Assembly (NCBI GenBank): GCA_022511075.1
Contig: JAFLSE010000023.1
Span: 1-40,572, forward strand
Source: Prevotella sp.
GTDB taxonomy: Bacteria > Bacteroidota > Bacteroidia > Bacteroidales > Bacteroidaceae
Direction of reading: 5' to 3'
Length of the DNA: 40,572 nucleotides
In this document: in pieces, positions 34,049-40,572 of the stretch
Numbering within the stretch: the stretch's first letter is position 1
How the letters are laid out: each line of letters begins with the position of its first letter
Translations under genes and position numbers: made by a program
Notes under the pieces: generated by a model
The model's input: the letters and a program-made list of their open reading frames with translations, nothing else
Databases searched by the model: none
What the model was told of the DNA's origin: nothing

Positions 34049-35005
34049 TTATATGTTTGCCAACAGCCACGCCATATATGCAGCAAAGACAACGCACAAC
34101 ACGCCGCCTTCCCACCGTTCCACCTTGTATTTTGTGAACGAGAAGAGCCACAACAACATCACCGAGCCGCCCATTGTCAGTATGTCAACGAGCGTTATGC
34201 CTTGTATCTGCATAGGCGATATAGCCGATGTGCATCCGAGTATCAACAGAATGTTGAACACGTTGCTGCCCAGCACGTTACCGATAGCCATTGCACTTCG
34301 TCCGTTCCTTGCAGCAACCACACTCGTGGCAAGTTCGGGCAGAGATGTTCCTCCAGCCACGATAGTCAGTCCTATCACGGCATCACTCACTCCGAGCGAC
34401 GAAGCTAATGACGATGCGGAATCTACGAATTGGTTGCTGCCGAATATCAGCCACGCCAAACCAAACAGCAAATATACAATGCTCTTAAACACTCCCATCT
34501 CGGCGATGCCTTCAGCTCCCGTTTCCGCATTGTCCTTGCCTGTTTTCAAGACATACGCCATATATGCTGCAAACACCATCAGCAATATTATTCCGTCGAT
34601 GCGCGAAAGCATCTTTCCCGACAACGAGAAAGACGAAAAGCCGTCCATACAGAGCACTATGAGCAGCAGCGAAGCGAACACAGCCACGGGTATGTCTATC
34701 CTGACGGTTGACTTAGCTATTGCCATTGGTGCAACGAGTGCCGAGCAGCCTACGATGAGAAGCGTGTTGAAGATGTTGCTTCCAATGACGTTTCCGAGGG
34801 CTATGTCAGCCGTGCCTTTCATTGCTGACAATACGCTGATGAACAATTCGGGCGCACTCGTTCCTGCGGCAACAATGGTCAGTCCTATCACAAGCTCCGA
34901 CACGTTCATTCGCCGTGCCAGTGCCCCAGCACCGTTAGTCATATAGGTTGCACCTATCAATACAAGTGCAATACCCACAATTATTGAACAAATATCTTGA
35001 AGCAT
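34049..35005 (-). CDS. Sodium/calcium exchanger, CaCA family (YrbG-like)
   Basis: A 318-residue exchanger with about ten helices and the two alpha repeats that form the ion path: GTSAPELFIS with GNVIGSNIFN in the first half, GTSLPELATS with GNVLGSNVFN in the second. The Glu of each PEL and the GSN-x-FN motifs are all kept. It is expected to move Ca2+ or a similar ion against Na+. Its place among translation genes is not explained by its function. Confidence 0.94.
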   Translation of the reverse strand: MLQDICSIIVGIALVLIGATYMTNGAGALARRMNVSELVIGLTIVAAGTSAPELFISVLSAMKGTADIALGNVIGSNIFNTLLIVGCSALVAPMAIAKSTVRIDIPVAVFASLLLIVLCMDGFSSFSLSGKMLSRIDGIILLMVFAAYMAYVLKTGKDNAETGAEGIAEMGVFKSIVYLLFGLAWLIFGSNQFVDSASSLASSLGVSDAVIGLTIVAGGTSLPELATSVVAARNGRSAMAIGNVLGSNVFNILLILGCTSAISPMQIQGITLVDILTMGGSVMLLWLFSFTKYKVERWEGGVLCVVFAAYMAWLLANI

Positions 35006-35026
35006 TATACGTTGTATTTTACCTTT

Positions 35027-35455
35027 TCAATCTATGTCCATATCGTCGTCGTCGTCATCGAAGAAAAATCCTTCGAACGATGCGTCAACAAACGTGTCGA
35101 GACTGCGGCGCTCCTTCTTCGTAGGTCGTCCCGTACCGCGCTGACGGTCTATGAATCCGCTTATGCGGTTCATTTCAAGCAGTTCGTACTGGCTTTGCGG
35201 CGTTACGTTCTCATAGATGCCGGGTATAAGTTTTGCGCCCACTCGCTGCTCTATCGCCTGCAATATCTTGAATGAATAAGTTACCGGCGGCTTACGCACG
35301 CTCACGGTGTCGCCCACCTTCACTATGCGTGAGGGTTTCACCGTGGTGCCGCCCACCATAACCCTGCCGTTCTTGCAGGCGTTGGCTGCAATGGAACGCG
35401 TCTTGAATATGCGTGACGCCCACAGCCATTTGTCTATCCTTGCCTCGGTAGCCAT
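35027..35455 (-). CDS. hslR: S4-domain RNA-binding protein, HslR/Hsp15 family
   Basis: A 142-residue protein with an N-terminal S4 domain (about 5-65; RIDKWLWASRIFKTRSIA, then GRVMVGG) as in Hsp15, which binds stalled 50S subunits carrying nascent peptidyl-tRNA. The C-terminus has a basic part (TGRPTKKERR) and ends in an aspartate run (DDDDDDMDID) made by a GTC/GAT triplet repeat. The start overlaps the pth stop by one base. Coupling with peptidyl-tRNA hydrolase suits a ribosome-rescue role. Confidence 0.88.
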   Translation of the reverse strand: MATEARIDKWLWASRIFKTRSIAANACKNGRVMVGGTTVKPSRIVKVGDTVSVRKPPVTYSFKILQAIEQRVGAKLIPGIYENVTPQSQYELLEMNRISGFIDRQRGTGRPTKKERRSLDTFVDASFEGFFFDDDDDDMDID

Positions 35456-36030
35456 TACTTCTTTTTGTTGAATGCGTTCATAGTAAAGTCCACGCCCGTA
35501 AGCACGAAACTCTTTATAATCTCCACGGCAGTCTCAATCTTCGGGTTAAGCACTTGCATCTCTTCCTCGTTATACCTGCCGAGCACCCATTGTATCTGCA
35601 TTCCACGCTCAAACTCGTTGCCAATGCCCACGCGCAGACGACTGTAGCGGTCGGTGCCGAGCACGCTCTGAATGTGCCCCAAGCCATTGTGTCCGGCATT
35701 GCTGCCCGAAGGTTTCAGGCGCAATGCACCGAGCGGCAGCGCAAGGTCGTCGACAATCACGAGCAACCGCTCAATATCGATATTCTCCTTGTTCATCCAG
35801 TAACGCACGGCATTGCCCGAAAGATTCATAAACGTGGATGGTTTCAGCAGGAATATCTTGCGCCCTTTCAGGCTTGTCTCTGCCACGAATCCGTAACGCT
35901 TGTCCTCAAAATGAATATTGGACGCCTTGGCAAAAGCGTCCAATACCATAAATCCTGTGTTGTGGCGGGTCATGTCGTACTCGTCGCCGACATTGCCCAG
36001 ACCAACAATCAAAAACTTGTCCATTATCAA
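35455..36030 (-). CDS. pth: Peptidyl-tRNA hydrolase
   Basis: Releases peptides from prematurely dropped peptidyl-tRNA. At 191 residues it has the normal length. Catalytic His is in TRHNTGF (H23 from the first ATG, H21 if the second ATG at 36024 is used). Other markers are [17 protein letters not shown] and the NAGHNGLGH loop. It is 11 bp behind rplY, a common pairing in bacteria. Confidence 0.96.
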   Translation of the reverse strand: MIMDKFLIVGLGNVGDEYDMTRHNTGFMVLDAFAKASNIHFEDKRYGFVAETSLKGRKIFLLKPSTFMNLSGNAVRYWMNKENIDIERLLVIVDDLALPLGALRLKPSGSNAGHNGLGHIQSVLGTDRYSRLRVGIGNEFERGMQIQWVLGRYNEEEMQVLNPKIETAVEIIKSFVLTGVDFTMNAFNKKK

Positions 36031-36041
36031 ACTTTATGGGT

Positions 36042-36641
36042 TTAGCCCTGAGCAGCCTGGGCAGCAGCGCTACGAGAAGCACGTGTAGCCTTAACTGAAC
36101 ATACAACCACCTCGGGAGATGTAACCAGCTCAAGACCCTCGAACGACAATGCGCCAACCTTGATGCTCTTGCCGAGACCGAGGTTTGTAACGTCGATGTC
36201 GAGAACCTCAGGTATCTGTGGATAAGGAGCCTTAACGTTAATCTTGCGGATTGAGAGGTTGATGCGACCACCATCGCGCACACCTTGTGCAAGACCGTTG
36301 AGTTTCACTGGTATGCCGACAACGATTGGCTTCTCTGGTGTTACCTCATAGAAGTCTGCGTGGAGCAGGGCATCTGTAGTTGGGTGGAACTGAAGTTCCT
36401 TCATAATAGCAGTATGCTCTGTGCCGTCGATGTTAATCTTGATTACATAAACGTGGGGAGTGTAGACAATCTTGCGCAGTTCCGTGAAAGGAGCAGCGAA
36501 GGATATTGCCTCGGGCAGACCGTTCTCGCCCTTCTTCTCACCATAGATGTTGCAGGGAACCAATCCCTCTCTGCGCATGTCCCTTGATGCCTTCTTGCCC
36601 AATTCTGTGCGCTTTTTGCCTGTAAGTGTAATTTCTTTCAT
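36042..36641 (-). CDS. rplY: 50S ribosomal protein L25, general stress (Ctc) type
   Basis: A 199-residue long-form L25/Ctc. It has an N-terminal 5S-rRNA-binding domain (1-95; LGKKASRDMRREGLVPCNIYG) and a C-terminal TL5-like beta domain (96-190), ending in an Ala/Ser-rich tail (ASRSAAAQAAQG). It is first gene of the operon rplY-pth-hslR-CaCA-QPTR-queF. Confidence 0.95.
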   Translation of the reverse strand: MKEITLTGKKRTELGKKASRDMRREGLVPCNIYGEKKGENGLPEAISFAAPFTELRKIVYTPHVYVIKINIDGTEHTAIMKELQFHPTTDALLHADFYEVTPEKPIVVGIPVKLNGLAQGVRDGGRINLSIRKINVKAPYPQIPEVLDIDVTNLGLGKSIKVGALSFEGLELVTSPEVVVCSVKATRASRSAAAQAAQG

Positions 36642-36733
36642 TGTTGTGTTACTCTAAAATTAAGTGTTTAAATTTTGCTTGCTTAATTCCGCCATCACAC
36701 TGATTTTCTGTCGATGTGCTTGAAAAAGCGGTG

Positions 36734-36765
36734 CAAAGTTACACTTTTTTTGTTTAACCTGCAAA
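36734..36765 (-). promoter_or_regulatory. Promoter of the rplY operon
   Basis: Minus-strand TAACTTTG (36734-36741) and TTTG (36762-36765), spaced 20 bp. The leader to the ATG is about 85 nt. Confidence 0.7.
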
Positions 36766-36801
36766 CCTTTGGCAAAAAAATCTCAAATATTTCGGCTTTT
36801 T

Positions 36802-36833
36802 CTTGCAGTTTCCAAATAATATCATTAATTTTG
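36802..36833 (+). promoter_or_regulatory. Promoter of the nusB operon
   Basis: CTTG at 36802-36805 (near -33) and TAATTTTG at 36826-36833, spaced 20 bp, 47 bp ahead of the nusB ATG. It is divergent from the rplY promoter. Confidence 0.6.
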
Positions 36834-36880
36834 CATCATAAATACAATGATTGGAGAATCAAATATAAAAGAAGCAGACG

Positions 36881-37822
36881 ATGATAAACAGGGAATTGAT
36901 AAGGAACAAGATTGTACAACTGACCTATGCTTACTATCAAAACGGCAACCAGAACATTGACACAGCAGAGAAAGAATTGTTTTTCAGTCTCTCGAAAGCC
37001 TATGACCTTTATATTATAATGTTGTCGCTCATCGTGGCGATAACGAAGGAGGCACATCGCCAATACGACATAGCAACGGCAAAGGCACGCCGTGAAAACA
37101 CACCTGAGCCTTCACCACGATTCATATACAACAGGCTCGCCATGCAGCTTGAGATGAACGAGCAGCTTGCCGACCTCAACAGCATGCAGAAGGTGAAGTG
37201 GAGCGACTACCCCGAGATACTTACGAAGGTATACAAGCAGATAGCGGAGAGCGAGTTCTACGACGACTATATGTCGGACTCCACCGACGACTATGCCACC
37301 GACCGCGAGATATGGCGCAAGCTGTACCGCACGATCATCGAGGACAACGACGACATAGACGCAATGCTCGAGTCGGAAAGCCTCTATTGGAACGACGACA
37401 AGGAGATTGTGGACTCGTTTGTGGTGAAGACCATAAAGCGGTTTGACGAGAAGAACAGGGAAAGCCAGGAACTCATGCCCGAATTTGACAGCAACGACGA
37501 CCGTGAATTTGCCCGTAAGCTGTTCCGCGCCGCAATCCTCAACGGCAACGAGTATCAGCAGCTGATGGGAGAGGCATCGAAGAACTGGGACTTGTCGCGT
37601 CTTGCCTATATGGACATTATCATAATGCAGATAGCCATTGCCGAGATGCTCACTTTTCCGAGCATTCCCGTTTCCGTAACGATAAACGAATACATAGAAC
37701 TGGCAAAACGTTACAGCACGCCGAGGAGCGGAGGCTACGTGAACGGTATGCTCGACGCCATTGCCCGTTACCTGATAGACAACGGCAGAATGATGAAACA
37801 AATGCCTAACAACAAGAACTAA
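36881..37822 (+). CDS. nusB: Transcription antitermination factor NusB, Bacteroidota long form
   Basis: A 313-residue protein whose C-terminal 130 residues (about 175-305) are the NusB fold, with NWDLSRLAYMDIIIMQIAI and PSIPVSVTINEYIELAKRYSTPRSG as hallmarks. The N-terminus is a long helical extension, usual in Bacteroidota but absent from the 140-residue E. coli protein. NusB with NusE binds boxA RNA in rRNA antitermination. It leads an operon with yajC (22 bp later). Confidence 0.93.
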   Translation: MINRELIRNKIVQLTYAYYQNGNQNIDTAEKELFFSLSKAYDLYIIMLSLIVAITKEAHRQYDIATAKARRENTPEPSPRFIYNRLAMQLEMNEQLADLNSMQKVKWSDYPEILTKVYKQIAESEFYDDYMSDSTDDYATDREIWRKLYRTIIEDNDDIDAMLESESLYWNDDKEIVDSFVVKTIKRFDEKNRESQELMPEFDSNDDREFARKLFRAAILNGNEYQQLMGEASKNWDLSRLAYMDIIIMQIAIAEMLTFPSIPVSVTINEYIELAKRYSTPRSGGYVNGMLDAIARYLIDNGRMMKQMPNNKN

Positions 37823-37844
37823 AACAAAAAAACAATAACAAGTT

Positions 37845-38165
37845 ATGACAACAGTTACAATGGCTGCGCAGGCAGCACAAGGTGGTGGCATGAGCATGAT
37901 TCTCATGCTCGTGATTATGTTTGCAATCATGTGGTTTCTCATGATTCGCCCACAGCAGAAAAAGCAGAAGGAAATTCAGAAATTCCAGAACTCGCTGCAG
38001 GAAGGCCAGCAGGTTGTTACCAGCGGCGGCATCTACGGCACGGTGAAGCGCATCGACCTCACAACGGGCACAATCGACCTGGAAGTGGCAAAGGGCGTTA
38101 CCATAAAGGTTGACAAAGGCTCTGTGTTCAAGGATATGACTGCTACGGCAGCAACTCCAAAATAA
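37845..38165 (+). CDS. yajC: Preprotein translocase accessory protein YajC
   Basis: A 106-residue, single-span membrane protein. The helix is at about 17-36 and is followed by the family's RPQQKKQKE and by SGGIYGTVKRID. It associates with SecDF. The nusB-yajC order is typical of Bacteroidota. Confidence 0.94.
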   Translation: MTTVTMAAQAAQGGGMSMILMLVIMFAIMWFLMIRPQQKKQKEIQKFQNSLQEGQQVVTSGGIYGTVKRIDLTTGTIDLEVAKGVTIKVDKGSVFKDMTATAATPK

Positions 38166-38186
38166 CATGCCAACGGCAACGTTCCG

Positions 38187-39179
38187 ATGCAGCAATTGAA
38201 CGCCATAATAAGCAATATCAGGAACTTCTTATTAAAGATAATCAATAAGGAGTTTCTTATTTTTATGTTGTTCTTGGTGCTTTCGGGAGCGTTTTGGGTG
38301 ATGATTACCTTCAACGAGGTGTGGGAAAAGGAGATACGTGTGCCGATACGCATCGTCAACATACCGCAGAACGTGGTGCTCACGAGCGACGACGTGGATA
38401 CGGTAAGCATTGTGCTGCGCGACAAGGGCTTCGTGTTGATAAACTATATGGCTATCGACGGCAATAATACAATCATAAAGATAGATGCCGACTTCAACAC
38501 CTTCAACAAAGGCAACGGCTACGGCGTGATAAGCACGACGGAGATACAGAAACTAATCTACAAGCAGCTCGTCTCGTCAACCAAGATTGTGCAGCAGCAG
38601 GGAAAGCCCGACAAAAGTGAGTTTACCTACAACTACGGGCAGTGCAAGAAAGTGCCTGTGGTATATTCGGGCAAGGTGGAGCCTGAAAACCTGTATTTCA
38701 TCTCCAACGTTACATACAGCCCCGACAGCGTGCTTGTGTATGCCTCGCGCCAAAAGCTCGACAGCATAGAATGCGCCTACACCAAGCCAATCTATCTCAA
38801 CAACGTCCACGACACGCTGAGTGTCTACACGGAGTTCCTCAAAATCAAGGATATGAAGATTGTGCCAAACAAGGCGAAGGTTACATTCCACACCGACATT
38901 CTCACGGAAAAGACCGTCACGATAAAGATAAAGGGCATAAACGTTCCTGAAGGGAAAATAATACGCACATTCCCGTCCACGGTAAACATTACCTTCGTTG
39001 CAGGGGCAAAGATACTGAAGGACATAAGCGAGGGAGACTTTTCAGTGACCGTGGATTATGAAGAGCTCGTGAACAACCCTTCCGACAAATGCACGCTGCG
39101 AATAATGCGACAGCCCAACGAAGTGCAGAACATAAGGTTGAGCCAAAAACAAGTCGACTATCTCATAGAGGAAAGTTGA
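38187..39179 (+). CDS. YbbR/CdaR-like domain protein
   Basis: A 330-residue protein anchored by one N-terminal helix (about 22-42), with an extracytoplasmic part made of YbbR-type beta repeats (about 50-325). In Firmicutes CdaR regulates the c-di-AMP cyclase CdaA. No cyclase gene is present here, and in Bacteroidota this protein usually sits between yajC and coaE, as it does here. Exact role unknown. Confidence 0.78.
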   Translation: MQQLNAIISNIRNFLLKIINKEFLIFMLFLVLSGAFWVMITFNEVWEKEIRVPIRIVNIPQNVVLTSDDVDTVSIVLRDKGFVLINYMAIDGNNTIIKIDADFNTFNKGNGYGVISTTEIQKLIYKQLVSSTKIVQQQGKPDKSEFTYNYGQCKKVPVVYSGKVEPENLYFISNVTYSPDSVLVYASRQKLDSIECAYTKPIYLNNVHDTLSVYTEFLKIKDMKIVPNKAKVTFHTDILTEKTVTIKIKGINVPEGKIIRTFPSTVNITFVAGAKILKDISEGDFSVTVDYEELVNNPSDKCTLRIMRQPNEVQNIRLSQKQVDYLIEES

Positions 39180-39196
39180 CAGGCAATATATAATAT

Positions 39197-39775
39197 ATGT
39201 ACGCACCAAAGGACATAAAGGTTGCCATTACCGGCGGCATAGGCAGCGGAAAGAGTTACGTTTGCCGTCTGCTCGAGGAACACGGAATATCCGTTTACGA
39301 CTGCGACAGTGCCGCCAAGCGATTGATGAACGAAAGCGAGCCTTTGCGCAATGCGCTGAAGAGTCTTGTGGGCGAAAAAGCCTACGACCATACGGGGAGA
39401 CTAAACAAGGCTGCCGTGGCGCAGTTTCTGCTGAAAGACGAAGCCAACAAGCAAGCCGTCAACGCAGTGGTACACCCTGCCGTAGCAGAGGATTTCGCCA
39501 ACAGCCAAAAGCAATGGTTGGAAAGTGCCATACTCTTTGAAAGCGGATTCTATGAGCGTGTCAGGTTCGATTATATTATATGTGTTGTAGCACCGCTCGA
39601 AGTCCGTATTGACAGGATTTGCAGGCGCGACCACATATCACGTGAGCAGGCACTGCAATGGATTGACGGGCAGATGAAGCAGGAAGAAAAGACGGTAAGG
39701 AGCAATTTCATAATCGTCAACGACGGGAAAGAAGACTTGGAAAGACAAATAAAGGATATATTAAACAAACTATAA
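39197..39775 (+). CDS. coaE: Dephospho-CoA kinase
   Basis: The last step of coenzyme A synthesis. It is 192 residues, with P-loop GGIGSGKS (13-20), DCDSAAKRLM and VHPAV in the lid and substrate regions, and LFESGFYERV followed by the RICRRD lid arginines. It is 17 bp after the YbbR gene. Confidence 0.95.
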   Translation: MYAPKDIKVAITGGIGSGKSYVCRLLEEHGISVYDCDSAAKRLMNESEPLRNALKSLVGEKAYDHTGRLNKAAVAQFLLKDEANKQAVNAVVHPAVAEDFANSQKQWLESAILFESGFYERVRFDYIICVVAPLEVRIDRICRRDHISREQALQWIDGQMKQEEKTVRSNFIIVNDGKEDLERQIKDILNKL

Positions 39776-39802
39776 CAATAAATAATAAATAACTAAAGAA
39801 AT

Positions 39803-40258
39803 ATGTTACAGACAATTTTATCTATCGCCGGAAAACCGGGATTGTACAAACTTGTAAGCCGTGGTAATAACAACCTTATAGTGGAGGCGCTCGATGCTAC
39901 GCACCGCCGTATGCCGGCGTTTGCCACCGACCGCATAACATCTCTTGCAGACATTGCGATGTTCACCGACACCGAAGACGTGCCATTGAGCAAGGTACTC
40001 GAGTCGGTAAAGACCATCGAGGAAGGCAAGAAATGCTCACTCAACTACAAGAAGGCATCGGGCGACGAGCTGCGTGAGTTCTTTGCAAAAGTACTGCCCG
40101 ACTACGACCGCGACCGCGTGCAGGTAAGCCACATAAAGAAACTCATCCAGTGGTACGACATTCTCATTGATGCCGGCATCACAGACTTCGAAGAGGAGAT
40201 GGCACCCACCGAGGGCGACAACATCGACGACAGAAAAGAAACTCCGGAGGCTGAATAG
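39803..40258 (+). CDS. DUF5606-type conserved protein
   Basis: A 151-residue cytoplasmic protein of a Bacteroidota family I know only as DUF5606. It begins with LQTILSIAGKPGLYKLV, followed by EALDATHRR and SSL-type segments, and ends in an acidic tail. It closes the nusB operon, as it commonly follows coaE in Bacteroidales. No catalytic motif is seen. Confidence 0.82.
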   Translation: MLQTILSIAGKPGLYKLVSRGNNNLIVEALDATHRRMPAFATDRITSLADIAMFTDTEDVPLSKVLESVKTIEEGKKCSLNYKKASGDELREFFAKVLPDYDRDRVQVSHIKKLIQWYDILIDAGITDFEEEMAPTEGDNIDDRKETPEAE

Positions 40259-40274
40259 CCCTCGGAGTTTTTCT
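40240..40274 (+). terminator. Terminator of the nusB operon
   Basis: AACTCCGGAGGCT (40240-40252) pairs with AGCCCTCGGAGTT (40257-40269) with a two-base mismatch, followed by TTTTTC. The stem includes the last codons of DUF5606. Confidence 0.8.
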
Positions 40275-40394
40275 ATATATCCATCACTCTTTACTACCAC
40301 TACCTATAAAAAACTTCAAACTTTTCAGTAAACCCCATATCAGTATAAGACAAGTGCTATATTTTTTATTTTGTTTTTATGAAAACACGCAAAA

Positions 40395-40438
40395 AAGTAC
40401 CTTTTCATAAAAAAGTTGGAAAGGTGCTTAGTTTTTTG
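40395..40438 (+). terminator. Second hairpin with T-run
   Basis: AAGTACCTTTTC (40395-40406) pairs with GGAAAGGTGCTT (40418-40429) with two wobbles, followed by AGTTTTTTG. It lies 125 bp beyond the first terminator in an AT-rich gap. It could end an unseen small RNA or serve as backup. I see nothing else firm in 40275-40547. Confidence 0.45.
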
Positions 40439-40547
40439 TTGCTCTTAGCTGTATAATAGATATAATGGAAATGTAGTGGAATATATAAGCCACTTTGAGC
40501 GAGTGAACATAAATAACAAGGACAAAAAACTGATAGTGGAGTAAAAT

Positions 40548-40572
40548 ATGAAAAAAGTATTGTATGCCATTG
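40548..40572 (+). CDS. Start of a new ORF cut by the right edge
   Basis: ATG at 40548 opens a frame reading MKKVLYAI, which looks like a signal-peptide start. Too short to identify. Confidence 0.35.

Noticed and set aside
37112..37942. 276-residue ORF antisense to nusB
   Set aside because: Val/His-rich shadow of the nusB codons, with no independent promoter or domain.

Overview
The window reads as chromosomal DNA of a Bacteroidales bacterium, most likely Prevotellaceae. Three lines support this. Promoters repeatedly follow the Bacteroidota pattern (TTTG, a 19-20 bp spacer, then TANNTTTG close to the start). Shine-Dalgarno sequences are largely absent. Several families are typical of the phylum: DUF4294 and DUF5606-type proteins, a 313-residue NusB, a trio of FKBP isomerases with an N-terminal dimerisation region, and TrpB2. 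No rRNA, tRNA, CRISPR array or insertion sequence was found. The genus is an inference.

Layout. 1-6012 (minus): a two-gene operon, probably restriction or phage defence, with a PLD-nuclease/SF2-helicase fusion followed by an adenine-specific DNA methyltransferase that runs off the left edge. A 490-bp AT-rich region upstream (6013-6503) holds several strong dyads and looks like a structured leader. 6504-8141 (plus): an N-terminally short nucleoside kinase and a DUF4294 secreted protein. 8153-11430 (minus): an Lrp/AsnC regulator, a C26-M19 fusion peptidase and an M28 glutaminyl-cyclase-like lipoprotein, a small peptide/gamma-glutamyl catabolic operon. 11602-13968 (minus): three FKBP isomerases (cytoplasmic, lipoprotein, secreted). 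14122-19334 (plus): sirtuin, miaB, an MsbA-like ABC exporter and proA. 19303-21494 (minus): a U32 protease-like (TrhP-type) protein and a PAP2/Aur1-like phosphatase. 21590-22903 (minus): an AAA/DUF4143 ATPase.

22904-23761 is an 858-bp gene-poor stretch. It holds 33-bp tandem repeats, a decayed small ORF and a well-folded ncRNA candidate (about 23450-23697) with its own promoter and U-tract, resembling 6S RNA in overall shape. After it, 23762-28006 (plus) is an accessory-looking cluster: an SPFH/SHOCT protein, a four-TM protein, a zinc-ribbon membrane protein and two small lipoproteins. The first three recall the Bacillus YdjG-YdjH-YdjI membrane module, here without PspA.

28308-31792 (minus): alkaline phosphatase, rnhB and trpB2, with an XRE-like remnant behind phoA. 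32103-32822 (plus): a lipoprotein. 32847-36641 (minus): one operon, rplY-pth-hslR-CaCA exchanger-queuosine precursor transporter-queF, mixing translation factors with queuosine supply. 36881-40258 (plus): nusB-yajC-ybbR-coaE-DUF5606, closed by a terminator. A new ORF begins at 40548 and is cut by the right edge.
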